Position numbers and translations under genes: made by a program | Assembly (NCBI RefSeq): GCF_042653205.1 | Contig: NZ_JBHSHY010000006.1 | Coordinates: 62,001-126,000, forward strand | DNA: 64,000 bases | Direction: 5' to 3' | DNA from: Paenibacillus_Z sp042653205 | GTDB lineage: Bacteria > Bacillota > Bacilli > Paenibacillales > Paenibacillaceae | Part shown: in pieces, positions 51,180 to 59,647 of the stretch | Layout: each line of letters starts with the position of its first letter | Numbering within the stretch: position 1 is the stretch's first letter | The notes under the pieces: generated by a model | The model's input: the letters and a program-made list of their open reading frames with translations, nothing else | What the model was told of the DNA's origin: nothing | The model's database searches: none

Positions 51180-51465
51180 TCTAAAAGCATTGACAAAGAC
51201 ATGTATCTCCGTGATCGCACGGCCCAGAGAGAGGAGCCTCGGCTGAAAGTTCCTCGCGCTGCAGCGGCGATATACCCCTTTGTAGCTGTGAGGTTGAAAC
51301 CAAGCGTCACGTTTGGCGGTAAGCCGCACCGGTTCGTTCCCGTTACGGAACGTCGACAAGGATCGGCCCCTCGCTTCAACGCGGAGACCGCCGATTGAAT
51401 TAGGGTGGAACCACGGGTCAATGACAAGCACTCGTCCCTTCGCGGGATGCGTGCTTTTTTTATTG
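51180..51465 (+). promoter_or_regulatory. T-box leader of thrS
   Basis: The conserved T-box sequence AGGGTGGAACCACGGG lies at 51402-51417. The stem I landmark AGAGAGGAGCCTCGGCTGAA is at 51228-51247. A terminator (AAGCACTCGTCCC / GGGATGCGTGCTT plus T7) lies at about 51427-51461. Uncharged tRNA-Thr would favour the antiterminator. A possible ACC specifier is at 51274-51276 (TATACCCC), not proven. Confidence 0.93.
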
Positions 51466-51509
51466 CGCGCAAGTCCGCAGCCAATAACGATCTGGGAGGA
51501 ACGAAGGAC

Positions 51510-53447
51510 ATGGCAATTCAAATCAAGCTGCCGGACGGCGCCGTCCGGGAATACGCGCAGGGTACGACGATCGAAGACGTCGCGGGCTCGATCAGCAGCG
51601 GGCTGAGGAAGAACGCCGTCGCCGGCAAAGTGGACGGCAAGGTGGTCGACCTGTACACGCCGCTCGAAGGCGATGCCGCGCTCGAAATCGTGACGCTGGA
51701 TTCCGCCGACGGGCTCGAGGTGTACCGGCACAGCACGGCGCATCTGATGGCGCAGGCGATCAAGCGGCTGTTCAAGGACCGCAGCGTGAAGCTCGGCATC
51801 GGTCCGGTCATCGAAGACGGCTTCTACTACGACATCGATATGGAAGAGCCGCTGACGGCCGATGATTTGGCGAAGATCGAGAAGGAAATGGAGCGCATCG
51901 TGCAGGAGGATCTGCCGATCCGCCGCCGCGCGGTCAGGCGCGAAGAAGCGGTGGCGATTTTTACGGAAATCAACGACCCGCTGAAGCTGGAGCTGATCCG
52001 CGACCTGCCGGAGAGCGCGCAAATCACCATTTATGACCAGGGTGAATTCTTCGATCTGTGCCGCGGCCCGCATCTGCCGTCCACCGGCCGGATCAAGGCA
52101 TTCAAGCTGCTCAGCGTGGCCGGCGCTTACTGGCGCGGCGATGCCAAGAACAAGATGCTGCAGCGCATCTACGGCACGGCGTTTCCGAAGAAAGCGCAGC
52201 TCGACGAACATCTGCATTTCCTCGAAGAAGCGAAGAAGCGCGATCACCGCAAGCTCGGCCGTGAGCTGAAGATGTTCACGTTCTCGCGCGAAGTCGGCCA
52301 AGGTCTGCCGCTCTGGCTGCCGAACGGCGCCCGCGTGCGCAGAACGATGGAGCGTTATATCGTCGATCTCGAGGAGCGTCTCGGCTACCAGCATGTCTAC
52401 ACGCCGGTATTGGCGAACGTGGAGCTGTACAAGACGAGCGGCCACTGGGAGCACTACCAGGAAGACATGTTCCCGAAAATGATCATGGACAACGAGGAGC
52501 TCGTGCTTCGTCCGATGAACTGCCCGCACCATATGATGGTGTACAAGAGCGAAATGCGGTCGTACCGCGATCTGCCGGTCCGCGTCGCCGAGCTCGGCAC
52601 GATGCACCGCTACGAAATGTCCGGGGCGCTGACGGGCCTCCATCGCGTGCGGGCGATGACGCTGAACGACGCGCATATCTTCGCCCGTCCGGACCAGATC
52701 AAGGAAGAATTTGCCCGCGTCATCAATCTGATTCGCCAGGTGTACGAGGACTTCGGCATTAAGGAATACCGGTTCCGTCTGTCCTACCGCGATCCGCAGG
52801 ACACGGAGAAGTACTTCCAGAACGACGAGATGTGGGAAATGTCGCAGCGCATGCTGCGCGAGGTCGTCGAGGAGCTCGGCCTGCCGTTCTACGAGGCGGA
52901 AGGCGAAGCGGCCTTCTATGGTCCGAAGCTGGACGTGCAGATCAAGACGGCGCTCGGCAAGGAAGAGACGCTGTCGACGGCGCAGCTCGACTTCCTGCTG
53001 CCGGAACGCTTCGAGCTCGAGTACGTCGGCGACGACGGCAAGAAGCACCGTCCGGTCGTCATTCACCGCGGCATCATCAGCACGATGGAGCGCATGACGG
53101 CGTTCCTGCTCGAGAATTTCGCGGGCGCGCTGCCGCTCTGGCTGTCCCCGGTGCAGGCGAAGATCATCCCGGTCTCAACGGCTTACGAAGCGTACGCGCG
53201 CGAAGTCGAGGAGAAGCTTCAGCACGCCGGCATCCGCGTGGAGAGCGACCTGCGCAACGAGAAGCTCGGCTACAAAATCCGCGAGGCGCAGCTCGAGAAG
53301 GCGCCGTACATGCTCGTCGTCGGCGAGAACGAGGCGAATTCGGGATCCGTATCCGTGCGCAAGCGCGGAGAAGGCGATCTCGGCTCGAAGCCGGTCGCGG
53401 AGCTGATCGCGCTGCTGCAGGCTGAAATCGCGTCGAAACAGATTTAA
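51510..53447 (+). CDS. thrS: Threonyl-tRNA synthetase
   Basis: A 645-residue class II synthetase. An N-terminal TGS domain (IKLPDGAVREYAQGTTIEDVA) is followed by the editing domain with HSTAHLMAQAIK and later the DLCRGPHLPSTG metal/active region. The catalytic core has motif 2 (LRPMNCPHHMMVYKSEMRSYRDLP VRVAEL), motif 3 (VIHRGIISTMERMTAFLLE) and the zinc-binding Cys/His residues. The C-terminal anticodon-binding domain ends QAEIASKQI. Start at MAIQIK after GGGAGGA. Regulated by the T-box upstream. Confidence 0.96.
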   Translation: MAIQIKLPDGAVREYAQGTTIEDVAGSISSGLRKNAVAGKVDGKVVDLYTPLEGDAALEIVTLDSADGLEVYRHSTAHLMAQAIKRLFKDRSVKLGIGPVIEDGFYYDIDMEEPLTADDLAKIEKEMERIVQEDLPIRRRAVRREEAVAIFTEINDPLKLELIRDLPESAQITIYDQGEFFDLCRGPHLPSTGRIKAFKLLSVAGAYWRGDAKNKMLQRIYGTAFPKKAQLDEHLHFLEEAKKRDHRKLGRELKMFTFSREVGQGLPLWLPNGARVRRTMERYIVDLEERLGYQHVYTPVLANVELYKTSGHWEHYQEDMFPKMIMDNEELVLRPMNCPHHMMVYKSEMRSYRDLPVRVAELGTMHRYEMSGALTGLHRVRAMTLNDAHIFARPDQIKEEFARVINLIRQVYEDFGIKEYRFRLSYRDPQDTEKYFQNDEMWEMSQRMLREVVEELGLPFYEAEGEAAFYGPKLDVQIKTALGKEETLSTAQLDFLLPERFELEYVGDDGKKHRPVVIHRGIISTMERMTAFLLENFAGALPLWLSPVQAKIIPVSTAYEAYAREVEEKLQHAGIRVESDLRNEKLGYKIREAQLEKAPYMLVVGENEANSGSVSVRKRGEGDLGSKPVAELIALLQAEIASKQI

Positions 53448-53480
53448 CGCCGGACGCGGCAGTATCACATGCCGCATAAT

Positions 53481-53545
53481 GCTTGTCGTCATGGGGAATC
53501 CTTCGTGGTAAGGAGGCTACTAATCCACATGACGACAAGCTTTTT
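53481..53545 (+). terminator. Hairpin terminator of thrS overlapping the next start codon
   Basis: Perfect 13-bp arms GCTTGTCGTCATG (53481-53493) and CATGACGACAAGC (53528-53540), then T5. The right arm includes the ATG and first codons of the 3D-domain gene; the loop holds its AAGGAGG ribosome site. Confidence 0.75.
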
Positions 53546-54113
53546 ACCGCTTTACCGGATCTTGGCGGCTTGCGCCGCGGCGATCCTGTTGCTGAACCAA
53601 GTTTTCGAACTGGAATGTACGGCAGCCGGCACCGTCCGCGCGAACATGCCGAAGGAGGAGCGGGAAGTCCGCGAATCGGTCATGGCATCCGTCACGGCGA
53701 ACAACGTACGTCCGATGCAAGTCGTGGCGACCGGCTATACCGCCGGCGTGGAATCGACGGGCAAGCGGCCGGGACATCCCCAATACGGGATCACGTATTC
53801 CGGCGTCAAGGTACGCCGCGATTTCGTATCCACGATCGCCGCGGATCCGAAAGTCTTCCCCATCGGGACCGTGCTGTACGTACCGGGTTACGGCTACGGC
53901 ATCGTTGCGGACACGGGGTCCAAGATAAAAGGGAAGAAGATCGATCTGTATTTCGAAACGAGGAAGCAGGTCTTCACGCAATGGGGCAAACGCAAAGTGA
54001 CGGTATACGTGCTGAAGCGCGGCAACGGCAAGCTGACCGAAGCCAGATTAACCCAGCTGAACGAGGCGGTTACCGCCGAGAAGACGCTGCCTCGGGCGTT
54101 GCTGGAGTCCTAA
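53529..54113 (+). CDS. Secreted or membrane-anchored 3D-domain protein (YuiC-like)
   Basis: A 194-residue protein. An N-terminal membrane segment or signal (FLPLYRILAACAAAILLLNQVF) is followed by a roughly 40-residue linker and a 3D (three-Asp) domain: VVATGYTAGVESTGKRPGHP, VAADPKVFPIGT-like AADPKVFPIGTVLYVPGYGYG, and ADTGSKIKGKKIDLYF. The aspartates match the MltA-like/Rpf lytic transglycosylase fold, so a cell-wall role as in YuiC/YocH is likely. AAGGAGG lies 13 bases before the ATG. The start lies within a terminator stem, which suggests weak or controlled expression. Confidence 0.86.
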   Translation: MTTSFLPLYRILAACAAAILLLNQVFELECTAAGTVRANMPKEEREVRESVMASVTANNVRPMQVVATGYTAGVESTGKRPGHPQYGITYSGVKVRRDFVSTIAADPKVFPIGTVLYVPGYGYGIVADTGSKIKGKKIDLYFETRKQVFTQWGKRKVTVYVLKRGNGKLTEARLTQLNEAVTAEKTLPRALLES

Positions 54114-54125
54114 CGATAGAAGCGG

Positions 54126-54164
54126 GAATGTTCGACGCGAGCCGTTGAACATTCTCTTTTTTTT
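54126..54164 (+). terminator. Terminator of the 3D-domain gene
   Basis: Stem GAATGTTC / GAACATTC with a 13-base loop and a T8 tract. Confidence 0.75.
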
Positions 54165-54226
54165 GCGGAATCGCTGTGCTACAATTATTGTAAACGGTAT
54201 CATGGGCGGAGTGGAGGCGGTTAGGC

Positions 54227-54751
54227 ATGAACGGCGATCTGGGGCCTTCAGATGAACGGAGCCGGGCGGATAGGCGGCCATTCGACATGTTCGAGGACAA
54301 GCTGCTGCAGTTGTACCAGGAGATGATCGCGGTCGCGCTCGCCAAAGTGTACAACAAGTCGGATGCCCAGGACGTCGTTCAGGAAGCGTGGGTGCGGATC
54401 TTGACGAAGCGGCACTCGCTTCGCGAGACGGACAAGCTGCAGGCGTGGGCGAAGGCGATCACGGCCAATACCGCCTCCAACGCGAACCGGCGGTCGCGCC
54501 GCGTGCTGCCGTCCGGAGACCGGGAGTGGAGCGACGGACTTCCGGCCGCGCGCGACGAAGCCGACATCATCCTGGAGATCCGGGAGCTGCTGGGCGAGCT
54601 GGATCCCAAGACGAGGGCGCTGCTGCTGTACAAGTTCTACTACGGCTACAAGGACCGGGAGATCGCGGCCGCTTGGCAGGTGCCCGTCGGCACGATCAAG
54701 GCGCGGATTCACCGCACGAAGCTCCGGTTGAAGCAATGGATGATGCCCTGA
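54227..54751 (+). CDS. ECF-like sigma-70 family sigma factor
   Basis: A 174-residue sigma factor with region 2 (YNKSDAQDVVQEAWVRILTKRH, residues about 40-62) and region 4 (LDPKTRALLLYKFYYGYKDREIAAAW... VGTIKARIHRTKLRLKQWM, residues about 122-172), and no region 1 or 3. GGAGGCGG lies eight bases before the ATG. No anti-sigma or zinc-finger partner gene is adjacent, unlike most ECF factors, so control is not visible here. Targets unknown. Confidence 0.85.
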   Translation: MNGDLGPSDERSRADRRPFDMFEDKLLQLYQEMIAVALAKVYNKSDAQDVVQEAWVRILTKRHSLRETDKLQAWAKAITANTASNANRRSRRVLPSGDREWSDGLPAARDEADIILEIRELLGELDPKTRALLLYKFYYGYKDREIAAAWQVPVGTIKARIHRTKLRLKQWMMP

Positions 54752-54890
54752 AGGCAGGGAACAATCCCTTTGCACAGAGCATGCTTGAGCATTGGGCAGC
54801 TCCCGGTTAGCCGGCCCCGACTCGAACGGCCCATTACATAAACGCTTTGCGCTCCTGCCATACTAATTAACGTACGGGAGGTGAGCAGCA

Positions 54891-55019
54891 ATGGCGAAAA
54901 ACAAAAACAACAAAATGAACGCGTCGACGCAATCGAAGTTCAATGCGGAGTTCGCGTCCGAAAACGCATCGATCAACAACGGGAAGTCGAAGGCCGCTTC
55001 GCAAAAAGCGGAGAAATAA
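54891..55019 (+). CDS. Gamma-type small acid-soluble spore protein (SspE-like)
   Basis: A 42-residue, Asn/Lys/Ala/Ser-rich protein starting MAKNKNNKMNAS and containing KFNAEFASENA, the gamma-SASP repeat core (compare FGTEFASET in Bacillus SspE). It has a single repeat, shorter than the two-repeat Bacillus protein. Gamma-SASPs are amino-acid stores degraded by Gpr on germination. GGGAGGTGA lies nine bases before the ATG and a terminator follows. Expression by sigma-G is expected from the family; no clear sigma-G promoter was checked. Confidence 0.72.
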   Translation: MAKNKNNKMNASTQSKFNAEFASENASINNGKSKAASQKAEK

Positions 55020-55037
55020 CATAAACTCGCCTTGCGG

Positions 55038-55070
55038 CGCGAAGAGGGACCAGCAGCGGTCCCTCTTTTC
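55038..55070 (+). terminator. Terminator after the SASP gene
   Basis: Stem GAAGAGGGACC / GGTCCCTCTTTTC around AGCAGC. Confidence 0.8.
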
Positions 55071-55235
55071 ATTTGCGGCCGCGCCGGCACCGGCCCATGG
55101 ATCTGTGTGATGGGAGCTGACATCGGCGACAATTTATTGCCGTTTTTTCAGCGGATAAATGGTTTTCAAACGGCGGCGGATCAGGTAAGATAGGAATTGT
55201 AACGATTTATGACATGCAAGGATAGAGGGGTTGTC

Positions 55236-55613
55236 ATGACGGATCCAATTTCCTACATTCCGCCTTCGCGCATGAGACATCGCAAGGCCGCCGAAGTCAT
55301 TCCGTTCCTAAGCTCATACATCGCCAAGCGCGAACAGGAAATCGCGGAGATCGAACAGATGGTCGAACGCTACGAGAAGCGGCGGCAGCAGGAGGAACGC
55401 AGCTACCAGTCGATGTCGACGCTTCGCCGGCTGCTCTCCGGGAAGAAGCCCGCGCATCATCTGGCCGTCGAGTACATCCACTACGTGAAGCGCCCCATGG
55501 AGAAGGTCCGCACCCTGCGTCTTGAGATCGAGCAGGCGCGCGCCATCCTGAATACGCCCGATCCTTCCGCGATCGTCGCCGTCTCGAGCGACATGGCGGA
55601 CGAGATGAACTAA
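55236..55613 (+). CDS. Hypothetical coiled-coil protein
   Basis: A 125-residue charged protein, mostly helical, with a likely coiled coil from about residue 25 to 60 (KREQEIAEIEQMVERYEKRR) and a second helix (VKRPMEKVRTLRLEIEQARAIL). It begins MTDPISYIPPSRMRHRK. No family was recognised. GAGGGG lies five to nine bases before the ATG. Monocistronic, with a terminator about 75 bases downstream. Confidence 0.65.
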   Translation: MTDPISYIPPSRMRHRKAAEVIPFLSSYIAKREQEIAEIEQMVERYEKRRQQEERSYQSMSTLRRLLSGKKPAHHLAVEYIHYVKRPMEKVRTLRLEIEQARAILNTPDPSAIVAVSSDMADEMN

Positions 55614-55687
55614 ATGGCCTTGAAGGGAACGAAGGCCAATATTGAGGAATCAAACGATGAAGTGAAAGCCGAACATGCAAGGAATCC

Positions 55688-55716
55688 AGACCGCTCCGAG
55701 CCGGGGCGGTTTTTGT
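55688..55716 (+). terminator. Terminator after the coiled-coil gene
   Basis: Stem ACCGCTCC / GGGGCGGT with a GAGCC loop and T5. Confidence 0.65.
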
Positions 55717-55736
55717 TTGCTTCCAAGCATGCCAAT

Positions 55737-55791
55737 AACGCCGGCTCCCCGCCAGACCTCTCGGTCTCGTTCGGTAAGCCGGCGTTCTCGG
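55737..55791. other. Inverted repeat downstream of amt
   Basis: Arms AACGCCGGCT and AGCCGGCGTT, with a loop of about 33 bases, lie just after the amt stop (minus strand). It has no T tract on the amt strand; an mRNA-stabilising or weak termination role is possible. Confidence 0.4.
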
Positions 55792-55801
55792 AAGATCGCG
55801 C

Positions 55802-57100
55802 CTAGTCGTGTCTTGGCGTCAAGCGTTCCACGTCGAGGAAATCGTGATCTTGGTTGTAGGCGGGCACGCCGTGGATGCCGACGTCAAGCCCGATCAGCTC
55901 CTCGTCCTTCGAGACGCGGACCGGCATGACGCGCTTGATGAGCAGGAACGACAGCCAAGTCAGCCCGAAGCCCCAGACGCAGACGACGGCGAGACCGAGC
56001 GCCTGTACGCCGAGCAGCTGCCAGCCGCCGCCGTAGAACAAGGCGGCATACTCCTGGCCGACTCCTTTGGTCATCGACGGCATGGCGAACAACCCAACAG
56101 CCAGCGTGCCCAGCGAGCCGCTGACGCCGTGGACGGCGAAGGCCCCTACGGGATCGTCGATGCCTCTGCTCTCGAGCAGCTCCGTCGCGAACACCATCGC
56201 AACGCCGCAGACGGCGCCGATCACCATGGCGGCGCCGTCGGAGACGAACGAGCAGCCGGCGGTGATGCCGACGAGCCCGGCCAGCGAGCCGTTGATGACC
56301 ATCGGCGGGTCTGCCTTCTGGTAGCGGAACATCGTGAATAGGATGCATGCCGCGCCGCCGGCTGCCGCGGATAGCATCGTCGTGACGGCGATATGGCCGA
56401 TGGCGCCGTTCGTTGCGCTGAGCGTGCTGCCCGAGTTGAAGCCGAACCAGCCGAACCAGAGAATGAAGGCGCCGACGGACGCGAGCGGAAGGTTGGAAGG
56501 GGGGACGATGTTGCTTTTGCCGTCCGCCGTGAATTTGCCGATCCGGGGACCGATGAAGATGGCGGCCGCCAGCGCGGCGAAGCCGCCGAGCGCGTGAATG
56601 ACCGCAGAGCCGGCGAAGTCGATCATGCCGAGCTTGCCGAGCCAGCCGCCGACGCCCCAGACCCAGTGGCCGGCGAGGGGATAGATGAGACCGGTCATCG
56701 CGATGGCGTATAGGATATACGCTTTGAAATGAATGCGTTCCGCGACCGCACCGGAGACGATGGAGATGACCGCGATGACGAACGCGCACTGGAACAGCCA
56801 ATACGTTTCATGCGAGATGTCGAGCTGGATATGCGACAAATCCCCGCGCAGCAAAAACCCGGACCAGCCGATCAAGCCGCCGGCGTCCTTGCCGTACATC
56901 AGCCCGAAGCCGAGGAAATAAAAAACGAGCGCCCCGAACGTGATGTCGACGAATACCTTCATAATGATACTGACGGCGTTCTTCTGCCTGACGAAGCCGG
57001 CCTCGAGCAGGGCGAACCCGCCTTCCATGAGCAGGATCATCGCGGCGGTGAGCACGACCCAGATCGTATTGAGTCCGGAGGAAAGCACTGCCGTATCCAT
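55802..57100 (-). CDS. amt: Ammonium transporter
   Basis: A 432-residue Amt/MEP/Rh-family channel with 11 helices. The pore histidines lie in VIHALGGFAALAA and AVHGVSGSLG. FALLEAGFVRQKNA and LWFGWFGFNSGS are family signatures, and the C-terminal GLDVGIHGVPAYN helix is the usual regulatory tail. The start is the ATG nine bases after AAGGAG; an upstream in-frame extension of 21 residues is not Amt-like. No glnK gene follows, so PII control, if any, comes from elsewhere. Confidence 0.93.
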   Translation of the reverse strand: MDTAVLSSGLNTIWVVLTAAMILLMEGGFALLEAGFVRQKNAVSIIMKVFVDITFGALVFYFLGFGLMYGKDAGGLIGWSGFLLRGDLSHIQLDISHETYWLFQCAFVIAVISIVSGAVAERIHFKAYILYAIAMTGLIYPLAGHWVWGVGGWLGKLGMIDFAGSAVIHALGGFAALAAAIFIGPRIGKFTADGKSNIVPPSNLPLASVGAFILWFGWFGFNSGSTLSATNGAIGHIAVTTMLSAAAGGAACILFTMFRYQKADPPMVINGSLAGLVGITAGCSFVSDGAAMVIGAVCGVAMVFATELLESRGIDDPVGAFAVHGVSGSLGTLAVGLFAMPSMTKGVGQEYAALFYGGGWQLLGVQALGLAVVCVWGFGLTWLSFLLIKRVMPVRVSKDEELIGLDVGIHGVPAYNQDHDFLDVERLTPRHD

Positions 57101-57363
57101 GATCACCAACTCCTTCCAAATCTGATGTAAGGTATTAGAGGTAGTTCGTAGTCCGACACTCATTATATAAGCGCCGCGTAAGCGATGTCAACGCGCGAAG
57201 TGACAAGATGTGACATCAGTATGTAAGCGCTAACGGGATGAAGCCGGCTCTCCGTCTCGAGACGTAGCCGGCGTTCAATCGTCAGACCCTTTTATGCCGC
57301 TTGCGCCTTCCGTTATACTGGGAGTACAAACCTTGCACTACGATTTGGGAGCTGGTGGCGTTA

Positions 57364-58593
57364 ATGAATGGTAATTTTATCAATCGTTTAATGTGGGGCC
57401 TCTTGATCATCGTCGTCGGCGTCGGGCTTCTGCTCCGTCAGGGAGGCTACGCCGACTTCGACATCGGGGCGATTTTCTCCGTCTACTGGCCCGTCATTCT
57501 GATGTTTCTGGGGGTTCAGGGGCTGCTCCAGCGGATGGCGTACGGACGCGGAAGCGCATTTGGGTCCGGTGTGCTGCTCGTACTCGGGTTTCTCTTCCTC
57601 GGACGCAATCTGGACCTGTTCGTCTGGTCGGTCGGCGACATGATCAAATTCGCCGGTCCGCTCATTCTCATTGTCTTCGGAATCTCCATGATCTTTAAGC
57701 CGAAGGCCAAGAAACGCGGCGACGAAGCGAAGGACAAGTGGAAGGACGACTGGCAGGCGTACAACTACGGGCCGACCGAGGAGCCGCCTGCACCGCCGCA
57801 AGCGCCGCCGCCGCCGCCGCTGCATCCGGATCCGACGAAGGCGTCGTTCGATTTCGGCGACGGCGGGGCGGATGGGATGGAAGCGCCGTCCGGTCAAGGC
57901 GGCGAGCAGGCGCAGGGACCGCGCCAATCGGCACCGGAACGCGCGCAAGACCCGCGTCAAGGCCCGCACCAAGGCCAAGGGCCTTATCAAGGTCCGCGGC
58001 GGGAACGGCCGGAGGGCGAAGCGGGCGGAGGCGTGCCCCCGTACGGCCAAGGGTTCCCGAACCATCCGCATCATCATAAGCGGATGAGCCACGCCGAGCG
58101 TCACGCGATCCACGCGGCGAAAGTCCGCGAACGGATCGAGCGCCGGCACTACCAGCGTTATCAGCGGCATCTGCAGCGCAAAGACCGCGTGGAATGGTGG
58201 AATCACGATCCGAACGTTCAGACCCGTTCGGGCTTCATCGGCGACATTTATTTGGGGCACGATTACTGGGAGCTCAAACCGATGAACATTTCCCACTTTA
58301 TCGGCGACACGGTGCTGGACCTCACGAAGGCACAGATCGTGCCTGGCGAGACGGTGATCAATATCTCGTCCTTCATCGGCGACGTGAAGGTGTACCTCCC
58401 GAACGATTACGAATTCGGCGTGCACGTGGTATCGAGCGCGTTCGTGGGCGACGTGGCGGTGCTGGAGCAGAAGGAAGGCGGCATCTTCAAAAACATCGAT
58501 GTGGAAACGCCGTATTTCCAGGAGATGGACAAAAAAATCATTCTGCACGTCAGTACGTTCATCGGCGATGTGCGGGTCACGAAAGTAGGCTGA
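57364..58593 (+). CDS. liaF: LiaF-like membrane protein with extended linker
   Basis: A 409-residue membrane protein. Four N-terminal helices (residues about 8-110) are followed by a long low-complexity stretch (about 120-300) rich in Pro, Gln, Gly, His and Arg, then a C-terminal LiaF domain with five SFIGD-like repeats (SGFIGDIYLG, SHFIGDTVLD, SSFIGDVKVY, SAFVGDVAVL, STFIGDVRVT). LiaF holds the LiaRS envelope-stress system in check. It is first in liaFSR, seven bases ahead of liaS. Bacillus LiaF is about 240 residues, so the linker accounts for the difference. The start is the ATG of MNGNF. Confidence 0.88.
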   Translation: MNGNFINRLMWGLLIIVVGVGLLLRQGGYADFDIGAIFSVYWPVILMFLGVQGLLQRMAYGRGSAFGSGVLLVLGFLFLGRNLDLFVWSVGDMIKFAGPLILIVFGISMIFKPKAKKRGDEAKDKWKDDWQAYNYGPTEEPPAPPQAPPPPPLHPDPTKASFDFGDGGADGMEAPSGQGGEQAQGPRQSAPERAQDPRQGPHQGQGPYQGPRRERPEGEAGGGVPPYGQGFPNHPHHHKRMSHAERHAIHAAKVRERIERRHYQRYQRHLQRKDRVEWWNHDPNVQTRSGFIGDIYLGHDYWELKPMNISHFIGDTVLDLTKAQIVPGETVINISSFIGDVKVYLPNDYEFGVHVVSSAFVGDVAVLEQKEGGIFKNIDVETPYFQEMDKKIILHVSTFIGDVRVTKVG

Positions 58594-58600
58594 TCCGCGG

Positions 58601-59647
58601 ATGATGGTGCGTTTGTTTCGCAACAGCAAGTGGGACATGATATTGCTCTTCGTCTGTTCCTCCGTCGTATCGGTGCTGATCTGGGAGCTCGGCTGCGGCC
58701 TGCTGCCGGACGAGGGACCGCAAAACGACTGGTGGATCGGGATCGCCGCCTTGTTCCTGCTCGTCAGCGCCGGCTTCGGCTACTGGGCGGCCAAGCGGAT
58801 CCAGCGCCAGATCGACATGATGGTCATCGGCCTCAAGCAGGCCGCCCACGGCAATTACGGCACGCGGCTCCCGGAGGAAGGGGCGTTCACGCCGGCGTTT
58901 CGCGAGTTCAACGATATGCTGGAATCGCTGGACGAGCGCATGCAGTGGATCCAGCGTTCCGGCGAGGAACAGGTCATGCGCGAGACGGCCTCCAACGAGG
59001 CGGCCGTGCTGGAAGAACGCCGCAGGCTGGCGCGCGATTTGCACGACACGGTCAGCCAGCAGCTGTTCGCCATTCATATGTCCGCCTCTTCGCTGCCCAA
59101 GCTGCTGGAGCTGAATCCCGACCGCGCGAGCGGCGTTATGGATCAGCTCATCAGCATGTCTTCGATGGCGCAGAAGCAGATGCGCGGCTTCATCGCCCAG
59201 CTCCGTCCGATGGAGCTCGAGGGCCGCTCGCTGCAGGAGGCGCTGGACAAATGGTTTCCCGATTACTGCCGGCAAAACGGCCTTCAAGGCGTGCTGGAGT
59301 GGCGGGTCAAGGAAAAGCTGTCGGAAGCGAAGGAGCATCAATTGTTTCTCATCGTCCAGGAGGCGATGGCCAATATCGTCAAGCACGCGGGCGCGCAGAC
59401 GGCGCTGCTCACGGTGGCCGAGACCGAACGGCAAATCGTCATGACCTTGCAGGACGACGGCGCGGGCTTCCGGGCCGATCAAGTGAAGCGCGGATCGTAC
59501 GGTCTGTCCACGATGCGCGAGCGGGCAAGCAAGCTGGGCGGCGACGCCTCGATCATCAGCAAGCCGGGAAGCGGAACGAGAGTCCGCGTCACGCTGCCGA
59601 ATTACGTGAACCATAAAGGAGCCGATCGAAACGATGAGCGCGAATGA
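58601..59647 (+). CDS. liaS: Sensor histidine kinase LiaS
   Basis: A 348-residue NarL-type kinase: two membrane helices (about residues 12-28 and 45-63) with a very short extracytoplasmic loop (intramembrane sensing), a HAMP region, DHp with ERRRLARDLHDTVSQQLFAIHM (phospho-His), and an ATPase domain with IVQEAMANIVKHAGA (N box), DDGAGF (G1) and GYGLSTMRERA-like GSYGLSTMRERASKLGG. It responds to cell-wall antibiotics. It overlaps liaR by 14 bases. Confidence 0.92.
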   Translation: MMVRLFRNSKWDMILLFVCSSVVSVLIWELGCGLLPDEGPQNDWWIGIAALFLLVSAGFGYWAAKRIQRQIDMMVIGLKQAAHGNYGTRLPEEGAFTPAFREFNDMLESLDERMQWIQRSGEEQVMRETASNEAAVLEERRRLARDLHDTVSQQLFAIHMSASSLPKLLELNPDRASGVMDQLISMSSMAQKQMRGFIAQLRPMELEGRSLQEALDKWFPDYCRQNGLQGVLEWRVKEKLSEAKEHQLFLIVQEAMANIVKHAGAQTALLTVAETERQIVMTLQDDGAGFRADQVKRGSYGLSTMRERASKLGGDASIISKPGSGTRVRVTLPNYVNHKGADRNDERE

